A program made the translations under genes and the position numbers. Below, in pieces: positions 1 to 8,237 of a stretch of 64,000 nucleotides of DNA (the first letter of the stretch is position 1; every line of letters starts with the position of its first letter). The stretch is taken from contig NZ_JARUBJ010000002.1 in NCBI RefSeq assembly GCF_029626145.1, positions 278,501-342,500 of the forward strand, given 5' to 3'. The notes under the pieces were generated by a model. That model did not search any database. It saw nothing but the letters and a program-made list of their open reading frames with translations, and was not told the DNA's origin. Source of the stretch: Micromonospora sp. WMMD961 (GTDB taxonomy: Bacteria > Actinomycetota > Actinomycetes > Mycobacteriales > Micromonosporaceae).

Positions 1-1
1 G

Positions 2-628
2 GTCACGGCGGTGCTCGCTCCGATCGCGGTCTGCTACGCCGTCCTCGCCACGCCTATCGCGTTCACGCTGTTCCGGGTCGGCGCCTTCACCGAGGACAAC
101 GCCACCGCCACCTCCGTCGTGCTGCTGGCCGCCGCGCTGGCGCTGGTCCCGTTCGCGGTGAGCCAGCTCTTCACCTTCGCGTTCTACGCGCTGCCGGACA
201 CCCGTACCCCTGCGCTGATCAACATTCCGGTGGTGGCCCTGCGGGTCGGCGTGCAGATCGTGCTCTTCGCAGCCTTCTCCGCGAGCTTCGCCGGCGCCGG
301 GATGATGATCGGTAACGCGGTCTCCTACCTGGCGGCGGCCATCGGGTCGGCCTGGCTGCTCCGCCCGCGCGTCGGGCGTATCGGCCTCGGGGAGATCATG
401 CGGACCGGCGGTCGGGTCCTGGTCGCGGCGCTCGGTGCCGCGTTGGTTGGCGTGATCGTGGTGAAGCTGCTTCCCGGCGACGCCACGCCGAGCCGACTCC
501 AGGCGATCGTCCAGCTCGTGATCGGTGGTGCGGTGATCGGCGGGACCTATCTGGGTCTGGCCATGCTGCTGCGGATCGGTGAGATCACCGAGGTGGTCGG
601 CATGGTCCGGCGTCGCCTCGGTCGCTGA
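2..628 (+). CDS. murJ: MurJ/MviN lipid II flippase, C-terminal part (5' end outside window)
   Basis: This is the C-terminal ~208 residues of an integral membrane protein; the reading frame is open to the window edge, so the start lies upstream. It has several hydrophobic helices separated by short polar loops. Motifs typical of the MurJ family include a stretch ending in FAFYALPDTRTPALIN (a paired-helix loop of MOP-superfamily flippases) and a late helix pair before a basic tail ending RRRLGR. MurJ moves lipid II across the cytoplasmic membrane for peptidoglycan synthesis. The next gene encodes a membrane pseudokinase that in mycobacteria is fused to this protein (MviN), so here the same two modules are separate genes. 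Function is assigned by family and synteny. Confidence 0.9.
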   Translation, partial: VTAVLAPIAVCYAVLATPIAFTLFRVGAFTEDNATATSVVLLAAALALVPFAVSQLFTFAFYALPDTRTPALINIPVVALRVGVQIVLFAAFSASFAGAGMMIGNAVSYLAAAIGSAWLLRPRVGRIGLGEIMRTGGRVLVAALGAALVGVIVVKLLPGDATPSRLQAIVQLVIGGAVIGGTYLGLAMLLRIGEITEVVGMVRRRLGR

Positions 629-702
629 TCGCCAGCAACCGATCACAACAAGTTGGCACACATACGGACCGTCACTGCGGATCACCAGGCTGGGGACGCA
701 GC

Positions 703-754
703 TGTGGATAACTCCGCGATTCGCCGGTCAACCACCGCATCGTCCTGTGGATAA
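703..754 (-). promoter_or_regulatory. Pair of DnaA boxes
   Basis: TGTGGATAA occurs at 703-711 and again at 746-754, both the reverse complement of the consensus box TTATCCACA. They lie about 21 kb from oriC, upstream of the pseudokinase gene. Two exact 9-mers 43 bases apart in such GC-rich DNA are unlikely by chance. They may be a regulatory or titration site. Confidence 0.6.
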
Positions 755-844
755 CCAACCGTACGGCTGAGCGTGGCGGGCCGATCGGCGGGAACAGGTC
801 AGGTGTTGGGAGCGTCCCACCAGTCCAGCCCCGGCGTCGGTCAC

Positions 845-873
845 TTGCGGTGAAGCCGTAGATTAGCTAGTAC
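845..873 (+). promoter_or_regulatory. Possible sigma-70-type promoter of the pseudokinase gene
   Basis: TTGCGG at 845-850 and TAGTAC at 868-873 are separated by 17 bases, a housekeeping-type arrangement. A transcript from here would start near 880, after the first in-frame ATG at 876, which supports a downstream start for the gene. Confidence 0.35.
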
Positions 874-1124
874 ATGTGCCAGCAACGTGGCTGACAACGG
901 TCGTAACCGGACGACTTCTCCGACTGCCGGGAACCCGCCAGGTGCGGCGGGAAGATGACATGTCGGTGAGGCGGGCAACCCGGGTAAGGTCGCTCTCGAC
1001 GGGTACGGCAGGGGGCGACGCTGCGCGTCGAAACCGGTCGGCCGGTTCCTTCAACGGCAGAGCGGGAAGCCACATGCCCAGCAGTGCGGGTCCATCGATC
1101 GACACGATCACCGAGGGAGGACGG

Positions 1125-2684
1125 GTGACCCAGGTCGGCGAGGGTCAGGAGGCGGACGAGAGCGCTCCTCCGGTCATGACCTTCGGTGCTCCCACGGCCG
1201 GTGAAGTCCTCGCCGAGCGGTACGAGCTGGTTGAGCACATCAACAACGACAGCGCGGGTCGGCTGGTCTGGCGCGGGGTCGACGTCATCCTGCGCCGTCC
1301 CGTCGCAGTGGTGCTGCGCTACCCGGGCGGTGACTCCGCCACCGAGATGCTTCAGGCCGCCGTCGCGGCCAGCCGGGTCATCCACCCCAACCTGGTCGGC
1401 GTCTACGACGCGATCGACGAGGCCGACCGGGCGTACGTGGTACGCGAGTGGGTCGACGGGCAGTCTCTGCGGGACCTGACGGCCGACGGCCCCCTGGACC
1501 CGGCCCGGGCCACCGCGATCGGCAACGCCGTGGCGAGCGCCCTCGCCGCGGTGCACGCCACCGGAATGGTGCACGGCAACGTCCACCCCGGCACCGTCAT
1601 GATCAGTGACGAGGGCCGCGTCGTCCTGGCGGACGCCCGCACCGACGGCGACGACAGCCAGGAGAACGACATCCGGGCGGTCGGCGGTGTCCTCTACTTC
1701 GCCCTGACCGGCTACTGGCCGCACGCCGAGGCACCGCTGCGTGGCGCCACCGCCGGCCACGGCCGTGCCGCCATCCCGGACGCCGTTCGGGACGCCGGGG
1801 GCCTCCTCGCGGCACCCCGCCAGGTCCGGGCGGGTGTGCCCGCGTACCTGGACGACCTGACCATGGATCTGCTCGACGCCCAGATCGCGCCGCCGTCCTC
1901 CGATGTGCTCGCCGCCGAGCTGGCCCGACTTGACGTGCCGGCCGAGGAGGAGCACTACCTCGACAACAGCGGGCCGCTGCGGTTCGCCGCCGAGACCGGC
2001 GAGGAGCCGTCGCCACTGGCCGCGGCCGGGGGTCGCAAGGTCGCCCTGGGCATCGCCGGTCTGCTGATGGTCGCCCTGGTGGGTCTGCTGATCGGCATCA
2101 GCACCCTGGGCGACGACGGCGACAAGGACCCGCAGGCCAACCAGCCTCCCGCTCCCACGTCCAGCGCACCGGCCGGCGATGCCACACCGGCCGCCAACGA
2201 GGTGCGCCCGCTGGCGGTGAAGAATGTCCGGATCATCGACCCGGACAGCAAGAACCGCAGCGAGGTCGGCGGGGCCGAGAAGGTCATCGACGGCGACGAG
2301 GACAAGGGCTGGGAGACCGAGACGTACCAGGGCCGGCCCAACTTCGGCAACCTCAAGAAGGGCATGGGGGTCTGGCTCGACCTCGGCGAACCGCACAGCG
2401 TCATGTCGGTGCAGGCCGTGCTCTCCGCGCCGGGCGCGTCCGCCCAGCTCATGTCCGGCACGACCAACCCGCCGTCGAGTTCGAGTGGCGACAAGCAGTT
2501 GGTCGCCAACTACACGGACCTCATCGGGCAGCCCTTCGAGGACCACGACGGCGCCACCATGGCGTTCAACGGGTTCGACGCCGACAAGAAATACCAGTAC
2601 CTGCTGTTCTGGATCACCGAACTGCCCCCGTCCGAGGGTGGCTTCAAGCTGGGCGTGCAGGAGATCACGGTCCAGGGGTCGTGA
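1125..2684 (+). CDS. Membrane-anchored pseudokinase with extracellular discoidin-like domain (MviN kinase-module homologue)
   Basis: A 519-residue protein. The N-terminal kinase-like domain begins near the RYELVEH segment. The catalytic signatures are degenerate: no glycine-rich loop, the VAIK lysine is not at its usual place (VAVVLRYPG), the catalytic loop reads HGNVHPGTV instead of HRDxKPxN, and DFG is replaced by ADA. A single membrane helix spans about residues 305-329, followed by a Pro/Thr-rich linker and a C-terminal domain resembling discoidin/F5-8C folds. In mycobacteria this pseudokinase is the C-terminal half of MviN and, once phosphorylated, recruits FhaA to control cell-wall synthesis; a similar role is inferred. 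GTG 1125 is preferred because GAGGGAGGAC lies just upstream; ATG 876, 960 and 1074 are in-frame alternatives. Confidence 0.85.
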   Translation: MTQVGEGQEADESAPPVMTFGAPTAGEVLAERYELVEHINNDSAGRLVWRGVDVILRRPVAVVLRYPGGDSATEMLQAAVAASRVIHPNLVGVYDAIDEADRAYVVREWVDGQSLRDLTADGPLDPARATAIGNAVASALAAVHATGMVHGNVHPGTVMISDEGRVVLADARTDGDDSQENDIRAVGGVLYFALTGYWPHAEAPLRGATAGHGRAAIPDAVRDAGGLLAAPRQVRAGVPAYLDDLTMDLLDAQIAPPSSDVLAAELARLDVPAEEEHYLDNSGPLRFAAETGEEPSPLAAAGGRKVALGIAGLLMVALVGLLIGISTLGDDGDKDPQANQPPAPTSSAPAGDATPAANEVRPLAVKNVRIIDPDSKNRSEVGGAEKVIDGDEDKGWETETYQGRPNFGNLKKGMGVWLDLGEPHSVMSVQAVLSAPGASAQLMSGTTNPPSSSSGDKQLVANYTDLIGQPFEDHDGATMAFNGFDADKKYQYLLFWITELPPSEGGFKLGVQEITVQGS

Positions 2685-2727
2685 TCCGGACGGCTACCTC
2701 CTGGCACGGCTCCCACCGGACGTGGTG

Positions 2728-3444
2728 ATGGACGGGCACGCCGCAGCTACCGATCTGGAGCTGCTGCGTGCCCACGTCGATGGTGATCCGCACGCCTTCG
2801 CCGAGCTGTTCCGCCGGCACCGCGACCGGCTCTGGGCCGTCGCCCTGCGTACCCTCGGGGACCGCGAGGAGGCAGCCGACGCTCTCCAGGACGCGCTGCT
2901 GTCCGCGCACCGGGCGGCGGCCCGGTTCCGTGGCGACTCCGCCGTCACGACCTGGATGCACCGCATCGTGGTGAACGCCTGCCTGGACCGGATCCGTCGC
3001 CGACAGGCGCACCCGACAGTGCCGCTGCCGGACGGCAACCGCGCCGAGGACGGTCCGGGCGTCGGCGGACCCGAGCCGGCCGCCCCGGCACCGGACCACG
3101 ACACCGCGCTGGTGGTCCGCGAGGCGCTTGCCGCCCTGCCCCTCGAACAACGCGCCGCACTGGTGCTGGTGGACGTCCAGGGCTACCCGGTCGCCGAGGT
3201 CGCCCGCATCCTCGGCGTGGCCGAGGGCACCGTGAAGAGCCGGTGCGCCCGGGGCCGAGCCCGTCTGGCGGTGACGCTCGGCCACCTCCGCCCAGCGGTG
3301 GCCGCCACGCCCGCACCCCGATCGGATCCAGCCAGCCTGAACGGTGACGTGCCGGGCGTCACGCCGGGGAACCCGGGCCGGGCGGAGGGCGTCGGATCGA
3401 GGTCGAGCCGGTACCGGCGGGACGCCAACCAGGAGGACACGTGA
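2728..3444 (+). CDS. sigM: ECF RNA polymerase sigma factor, SigM type
   Basis: About 238 residues. Sigma region 2 runs from the FAELFRRHRDRLW segment through the TTWMHRIVVNACLDRIRRR helix; region 4 contains LPLEQRAALVLVDVQGYPVAEVARILGV followed by the GTVKSR helix-turn-helix. Both are standard ECF signatures. The ~50-residue C-terminal tail is disordered. The stop overlaps the anti-sigma start in a GTGA arrangement (3441-3444), so the pair is translationally coupled. Gene order (murJ/pseudokinase - sigM - anti-sigma - trxB - trxA) matches mycobacterial sigM. Starts at GTG 2722 or 2725 are also in frame; ATG 2728 was chosen although no strong ribosome-binding site is visible. Confidence 0.88.
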   Translation: MDGHAAATDLELLRAHVDGDPHAFAELFRRHRDRLWAVALRTLGDREEAADALQDALLSAHRAAARFRGDSAVTTWMHRIVVNACLDRIRRRQAHPTVPLPDGNRAEDGPGVGGPEPAAPAPDHDTALVVREALAALPLEQRAALVLVDVQGYPVAEVARILGVAEGTVKSRCARGRARLAVTLGHLRPAVAATPAPRSDPASLNGDVPGVTPGNPGRAEGVGSRSSRYRRDANQEDT

Positions 3445-4442
3445 CGACCGAGGGGTTCCGGGAGGTCGACGGCGACCTCCTCGCCGACTACCTCGGCGGG
3501 GCGTTGGACGGCACCCCGCAGCAGGAGGAAGTCGCTCGACTGGTGTCCACGGACCCGGCCTGGGTCGAGGCGTACGCACAGCTGGCCACCGCGATGACCG
3601 AGGTCCGCGCGAGCCTGGCCCGGTGGGCCGAGCCGTCACCGGAGATGCCGCAGGCGATCGTCGACCGCCTCTCCGCCGCGCTGGCCGCCGCGGAGCCGAC
3701 CTCCGGCGGCCTCTCGACCGAGCACCGGGTCGACGTGGGCGACGCCTCCTCGACGCCACCGGTCGTACCGGCCCAGGGTAGGCCCGGTCGCCGGCCCACC
3801 ACCTCCACGACGGCGCGGCCGGTGCACCGGACCTCCACCGGCCCTGGCCGGCGCTGGCGTGAACGGGTCCGCCGCGGCGGCCCGGTGGCAGCCGTCACGG
3901 TCGCCGTCGTCGCGGTCGCGCTGGGCCTCACCCAACTGTCCGGGAGCGTCTCGCACGACACCGGTGTCACCGCCCTGAACCAACCGGCCAGCGCACCCGA
4001 CGGCGTCGCTGGGGCCGGCACGGCCCGCACCACCGGGCCGGCACTACGCAGCGGTACGGATTACACCCCGCAAACCCTCGGCAACGAGCAGGGCAGCGTG
4101 CAGAGCGCGCCGAACCCCAGCCGGGCGGCCGGCAACACGCCCGGCGCCCAGCCGGAGGCGGATGCCGGGGGAAGTCGACGTCCGATGACCGACGGGCTGG
4201 ACCAACTGGCCCGGTTGACCGACGAGACCGCGCTGACGACCTGCCTGAGCGCCGTGACGGCGGAGCACGGAAACGGTCCGTTGGTGATCGAGGTGATGGA
4301 CTACGCCCGGTTCCAGGGCGAGCCTGCGCTGGTCATCCGCTTCACCGATGCGACCGGGGCCCGCTGGGCCTGGGTGAGCGGCGCGGAGTGCGGAGTGCCC
4401 GGGTCCGGCTCGGACAGCCGGTATTCGGCGCGGGTAGGGTGA
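3441..4442 (+). CDS. Membrane anti-sigma factor paired with SigM
   Basis: A 333-residue protein starting at a GTG that overlaps the sigM stop. The N-terminal cytosolic part contains LLADYLGGALDGTPQQEEV, of the kind seen in anti-sigma domains, then a Pro/Ser/Thr-rich linker. One membrane helix (about residues 150-168, AAVTVAVVAVALGL) follows, then an exported low-complexity segment and a C-terminal globular part with two cysteines (TTCLSAV and AECGVPG). It is expected to hold SigM at the membrane until a cell-envelope or redox signal releases it. No HxxxCxxC zinc motif is seen in the N-terminal domain, so redox sensing through zinc is unlikely. Context and coupling make the anti-sigma role strong. 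Confidence 0.82.
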   Translation: MTTEGFREVDGDLLADYLGGALDGTPQQEEVARLVSTDPAWVEAYAQLATAMTEVRASLARWAEPSPEMPQAIVDRLSAALAAAEPTSGGLSTEHRVDVGDASSTPPVVPAQGRPGRRPTTSTTARPVHRTSTGPGRRWRERVRRGGPVAAVTVAVVAVALGLTQLSGSVSHDTGVTALNQPASAPDGVAGAGTARTTGPALRSGTDYTPQTLGNEQGSVQSAPNPSRAAGNTPGAQPEADAGGSRRPMTDGLDQLARLTDETALTTCLSAVTAEHGNGPLVIEVMDYARFQGEPALVIRFTDATGARWAWVSGAECGVPGSGSDSRYSARVG

Positions 4443-4501
4443 ATCCACGGTCGATGGCGCGATGACCGCCCACGTGACCTGACCCACCGGATGCCCGGCT
4501 A

Positions 4502-4529
4502 GGGAATCCCCGGTTCGTACGATGACGTT
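4502..4529 (+). promoter_or_regulatory. SigR/SigH-like promoter upstream of trxB
   Basis: GGGAAT at 4502-4507 is followed 19 bases later by GTT at 4527-4529, within a CGTTC. This resembles the GGGAAT - ~18 - GTT promoters recognised by thiol-stress sigma factors (SigR in Streptomyces, SigH in mycobacteria), known to drive trxBA operons. It lies 97 bases before the trxB start. The spacer is one base longer than the usual consensus. Confidence 0.5.
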
Positions 4530-4625
4530 CTGGAAGTCAGCTGCCGGCCCCACCCAGGTGTCGGCAACTCGGATCGGCATCGGTGCTCACGCCGACGCCG
4601 AACACACACAACTCGGGAGACGGCA

Positions 4626-5576
4626 GTGGACGAGGTCCGCAACCTGATCATCATCGGCTCCGGGCCGGCTGGCTACACGGCGGCTGTCTACGCCGCGCGC
4701 GCCAACCTGAAGCCGCTGATCATTGAGGGCGTGCAGTCCGGTGGTGCGCTGATGACCACGACCGAGGTGGAAAACTTCCCCGGCTTCGCTGACGGCATCC
4801 TCGGTCCCGAGCTGATGGACAACATGCGCAAGCAGGCCGAGCGGTTCGGTGCCGAGTTCCTCACCGACGACGTGACCCGGGTCGAGCTGGTGGACACCGG
4901 CGACGTCGGCTCCGGCGCGGTGAGCACCGTCTGGGTCGGCGAGACCGCCTACCGGGCCCGATCCGTCATCCTCTCCACCGGTTCGGCCTGGCGTCCGCTG
5001 GGCGTGCCCGGTGAGCAGGAATATCTGGGTCACGGCGTCTCCGCGTGCGCCACCTGTGACGGCTTCTTCTTCCGCAACCAGCACATCGTGGTCGTCGGCG
5101 GCGGTGACTCGGCGATGGAGGAGGCCACCTTCCTCACCCGCTTCGCCGACACGGTGACCATCATCCACCGCCGCGACTCGTTCCGCGCCAGCAAGATCAT
5201 GGCCGACCGGGCGCTGAGCAACGAGAAGATCAAGGTCGAGTGGAACAGCACCGTCGAGGAGATCCTCGGCGACGACGGCAAGGTCACCGGCGTACGGGTC
5301 CGCAACGTGCACACCGGCGAGACCAAGGTGATGGACGTGACCGGCGTCTTCGTGGCCATCGGTCACGACCCGCGCAGTGAGCTGTTCCGGGACCAGGTCG
5401 AGCTGGACGACGAGGGCTACGTCAAGGTCCACGCCCCCAGCACCCGCACCAACGTGCCCGGCGTCTTCGCGGCCGGCGACGTGGTCGACCACACCTACCG
5501 TCAGGCGATCACGGCGGCCGGCACCGGCTGTGCCGCCGCGCTCGACGCCGAACGGTTCATCGCGACGCTCAGCTGA
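4626..5576 (+). CDS. trxB: Thioredoxin-disulfide reductase
   Basis: A 316-residue flavoprotein starting at GTG after CTCGGGAGACGGCA. The N-terminal FAD-binding fold shows IIIGSGPAGYTAA; the redox-active pair is C141-A-T-C144 (SACATCDGFFF); the NADPH-binding fold shows VVVGGGDSAMEEA; and a C-terminal FAD motif reads GVFAAGDVVD. Length and motif order match low-Mr bacterial thioredoxin reductases. It reduces TrxA with NADPH. It forms an operon with trxA, 32 bases downstream, and probably has its own thiol-stress promoter. Confidence 0.98.
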   Translation: MDEVRNLIIIGSGPAGYTAAVYAARANLKPLIIEGVQSGGALMTTTEVENFPGFADGILGPELMDNMRKQAERFGAEFLTDDVTRVELVDTGDVGSGAVSTVWVGETAYRARSVILSTGSAWRPLGVPGEQEYLGHGVSACATCDGFFFRNQHIVVVGGGDSAMEEATFLTRFADTVTIIHRRDSFRASKIMADRALSNEKIKVEWNSTVEEILGDDGKVTGVRVRNVHTGETKVMDVTGVFVAIGHDPRSELFRDQVELDDEGYVKVHAPSTRTNVPGVFAAGDVVDHTYRQAITAAGTGCAAALDAERFIATLS

Positions 5577-5608
5577 AAAACAGGAACACATCCCGGAGGA
5601 GGGGCATA

Positions 5609-5932
5609 GTGGGAAATACCAAGGCGGTCACGGACAAGAGTTTCGTCGCCGACGTGCTGCAGGCCGACAAGCCGGTTCTGGTGGACTTCTGGGCCGAGTG
5701 GTGCGGCCCCTGCCGCAAGGTGTCGCCGCTGCTCGAGGAGATCGCCGGCGAGATGGGTGACCAGGTCACCATCGTCAAGCTCAACATCGACGAGAACCCG
5801 GAGACCGCGCGGGCCTACCGGGTGATGTCGGTGCCGACGCTCACCGTCTTCAAGAACGGCCAGCCGGTGCAGTCCATCGCCGGCGCCAAGCCGAAGGGCG
5901 AGCTGGTCCGGCTCATCCAGTCGGCTCTCTGA
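5609..5932 (+). CDS. trxA: Thioredoxin
   Basis: A 107-residue thioredoxin with the active site W-C32-G-P-C35 in a WAEWCGPCRKV context and the cis-proline loop SVPTLTVFKNG. GTG start with a strong ribosome-binding site (CGGAGGAGG) just upstream. It is the electron carrier for reductases and for repair of oxidised thiols, and is reduced by the adjacent TrxB. A strong hairpin follows the stop, so trxBA forms a closed transcription unit. Confidence 0.98.
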   Translation: MGNTKAVTDKSFVADVLQADKPVLVDFWAEWCGPCRKVSPLLEEIAGEMGDQVTIVKLNIDENPETARAYRVMSVPTLTVFKNGQPVQSIAGAKPKGELVRLIQSAL

Positions 5933-5948
5933 TCAGCAGCAACACCTA

Positions 5949-5985
5949 CCGAACCCCGTACCCGATCGCCGGGTGCGGGGTTCGG
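5949..5985 (+). terminator. Terminator after trxA
   Basis: The perfect arms CCGAACCCCG and CGGGGTTCGG enclose a second short pairing (ACCCG/CGGGT), giving a long hairpin 16 bases after the trxA stop. No U-tract follows, as is common in actinobacteria. Confidence 0.8.
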
Positions 5986-6088
5986 CGTTCCCGGCTGTTT
6001 TCCCTGGCCCGCCACCTCGCCGCGCCGGAGCGCATAGCCTCAAGCCGAGGCCGCCCGGCCAGCCAGCGTCGTGCAGAGGGGGTCGTGC

Positions 6089-7252
6089 GTGCGTCCGATC
6101 CGACCCGGTGACCGAGGACCCGCGGTCACGGAGATCCGTACCATCCTTCTCGGCCTCGAACTCCTCGCCGCGGCCGGGACGCATGCCGACGAGTTCGACC
6201 TCGACACCGAACGGGCGGTCCGCGCGTTCCAGCAGTCCCGCGGGCTCAGCGTGGACGGCCGGGTCGGCGCGGAAACCTGGCGCGCCCTGGACGCCGCACG
6301 CTGGCGGCTCGGCGCCCGCACCCTCTACCACGCCGTTCCCGAGCCGCTCAGCGGCGAAGACGTCCGGTCACTCCAGGAACGGCTGCTGGAGATGGGGTAC
6401 GACGTGGGCAGGGCGGACTCCATCTACGGCATCCGGACGGCCCGCGCCGTGGCGCAGTTCCAGCGCGAGGTCGGGCTCACCCCCGACGGCTCCTGCGGCC
6501 CACACACGATGAACGCACTGCGCCGGATCGGCCGCAAGGTCGTCGGCGGCCGCCCGCAGTGGCTCCGGGAGTCCGACGCGATCCGGCAGTCCGGGCCGGC
6601 GCTGGTCGGCAAGACGGTGGTCATCGACCCCGGCCACGGGGGCACCGACCCCGGGATGGTGGTGCCCGACGGGCCGCTGCGCTGGACCGAGGCGGACCTG
6701 GTGCACGACCTGGCCAGCCGGCTGGAGGGGCGACTCGCCGCGTCCGGGGTGCGGGTGCAACTCACCAGAGGGCCGTCGCCCGACAGGTGCCTGCCGGACA
6801 CCGACCGGGCCCTGCTGGCCAACTCGCTCGGTGCCGACGTGTTCATCTCACTGCACCTCGACGGCCACGCCAACCCGGACGCGGAGGGCGTCGCGACCTA
6901 CCACTACGGCACCGACAACGGAGTGACCTCGGCGACCGGTGAACGCCTGGCCGGGCTCGTGCAGCGGGAGATCGTCGCGCGTACCGGGCTGCGGGACTGC
7001 CGTACCCACGCCAAGACCTGGGAGTTGCTGCGACTGACCCGGATGCCCGCCGTGCGGGTCGAGGTCGGCTACCTCACCTCGCCCACGGACCGCGCCCAAC
7101 TGGTCGACCCCCGGTTCCGGGACCGTGTGGTGGAGGCGATCGTGGCCGCGGTGCAACGGATGTACTACCCGATCGAACGGGACGTCCCGACCGGCTCGCT
7201 GGACGTCAGTGAACTGCGGGCGGTCGTGACCGCCGGCACGGTGATCGACTGA
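6089..7252 (+). CDS. cwlM: CwlM-type peptidoglycan-binding / N-acetylmuramoyl-L-alanine amidase-fold protein
   Basis: A 387-residue protein with no signal peptide. Two peptidoglycan-binding type-1 repeats come first (AVRAFQQSRGLSVDGRVG and AVAQFQREVGLTPDG), then an Amidase_3 domain. Zinc-ligand and catalytic motifs are visible: DPGHGG, the Glu of RWTEADLVHDLA, SLHLDGH, and the Glu of VEVGYLTSP. In mycobacteria CwlM is cytoplasmic and acts mainly as a phosphorylation-controlled activator of MurA rather than a hydrolase; lack of an export signal fits that. GTG 6089 is preferred over the upstream GTG 6071 because AGAGGGGG lies a few bases before it. Synteny with trxBA and parB supports the name. 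Confidence 0.9.
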   Translation: MRPIRPGDRGPAVTEIRTILLGLELLAAAGTHADEFDLDTERAVRAFQQSRGLSVDGRVGAETWRALDAARWRLGARTLYHAVPEPLSGEDVRSLQERLLEMGYDVGRADSIYGIRTARAVAQFQREVGLTPDGSCGPHTMNALRRIGRKVVGGRPQWLRESDAIRQSGPALVGKTVVIDPGHGGTDPGMVVPDGPLRWTEADLVHDLASRLEGRLAASGVRVQLTRGPSPDRCLPDTDRALLANSLGADVFISLHLDGHANPDAEGVATYHYGTDNGVTSATGERLAGLVQREIVARTGLRDCRTHAKTWELLRLTRMPAVRVEVGYLTSPTDRAQLVDPRFRDRVVEAIVAAVQRMYYPIERDVPTGSLDVSELRAVVTAGTVID

Positions 7253-7277
7253 TCGTCGAGCACCGCCGCCTCGACCG

Positions 7278-7943
7278 TCATCCGTTGGTGGAACGCGTCG
7301 CCGGGGCGGGACGAACCGGCCGGAGCAGGGTTTCCGGGCTCATCGACCCGAGCAGCTTCTCCAGCGCGTACTCGACGTCGGACTTCCAGCTCAGCGCGGT
7401 GCGCAACTCGAGACGCAACCGGGGGAAACGCGGATGCGGGCGTACGGTCTTGAACCCCACCGAGAGGAAGAAGTCGACAGGCGCCACACAGCCACCGGAG
7501 GGATCGTCGGCGTCACCGAACTTGGCGTCCCCGAACGCCTCGATTGCCTTGATCCCCCGCTTGGTCAGGTCCCGGGCGACGCCCTGCACCAGCATCCGGC
7601 CCAGCCCGCCACCGGCGAACGCGGCGACCACGTTGGCGGTCATCAGCAGTGCCGCGTCGGCGGATACCGGTGAGGTAGGGAACGCCATCGAGCGGGGCAC
7701 GTAGGCGGGCGGGGCGTACATCACGAAGCCCGCCGGCATGCCGTCGACGTACGCGAGCTTGCCGCAGGAGCCCCACTCCAACAGCGTCTGGGAGACCCAC
7801 GCCTCCTTCTCAAGACCCGGATCACCAGCAGCGCAGGCCCGATCCGCGGAGACCGGGTCGAGCTCCCAGTAGACGCACTGCCGGCACGGGCTGGGAAGGT
7901 CTTCCAACGTGTCGAGGGTCAGGCTGACCAGACGTCGCGACAT
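7278..7943 (-). CDS. GNAT-fold acetyltransferase-like protein (Rv3916c-type)
   Basis: A 221-residue protein. The N-terminal part holds PSPCRQCVYWE, a Cys-x-x-Cys-containing segment typical of this family. The centre has a GNAT acetyl-CoA-binding region (VVAAFAGGGLGRMLVQGVARDLTKRGIKAIEAFG). The C-terminus has CVAPVDFFLSVGFKTVRPHPRFPRL. In mycobacteria a gene of this type sits in the same place, between cwlM and parB; its substrate is not known. It is convergent with cwlM. The start at 7943 (MSRRLVSLTL) was chosen because conserved-looking sequence begins there; ATG 7952 is three codons upstream, and a frame open to 8132 is probably not coding. Confidence 0.8.
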   Translation of the reverse strand: MSRRLVSLTLDTLEDLPSPCRQCVYWELDPVSADRACAAGDPGLEKEAWVSQTLLEWGSCGKLAYVDGMPAGFVMYAPPAYVPRSMAFPTSPVSADAALLMTANVVAAFAGGGLGRMLVQGVARDLTKRGIKAIEAFGDAKFGDADDPSGGCVAPVDFFLSVGFKTVRPHPRFPRLRLELRTALSWKSDVEYALEKLLGSMSPETLLRPVRPAPATRSTNG

Positions 7944-8237
7944 ATGGCGCATCCCCACAATAGGCTCGGTGGTGAGACCGGCATGGAACGACAGCGCCGC
8001 CTTCCTGCCCCCGACGAGCGATCGTACGCCGCCGATCGGCGATGCGGGAGAGGACGCGCAGATGCCCACCCGGTGGGGGACGACGGGGGCGGTCCGCCAT
8101 GTGGTCGATCTGTCTCGGCGCGGCCTCAGCACGACCCTGGCGGACTAGGATCGACAATCGGTGTGCCCGCGGCCATGGTCAGCGGCGTGTGGGGTACCCG
8201 GGGCGGGAGCCACCCGAGCAGCGATCGAGGTGAGGTC

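Larger units (their letters stand above)
629..1124. other. Non-coding leader between murJ and the pseudokinase gene
   Basis: About 500 bases without a convincing gene. It holds two perfect DnaA boxes (703-711 and 746-754) and a promoter-like pair near 845-873. Open frame continues upstream of the chosen pseudokinase start, but the promoter position argues that the earliest in-frame ATG (876) is not used. Confidence 0.5.

Noticed and set aside
876..1124. N-terminal extension of the pseudokinase from ATG 876
   Set aside because: A promoter-like pair predicts transcription starting near 880, there is no ribosome-binding site, and a strong one lies before GTG 1125.
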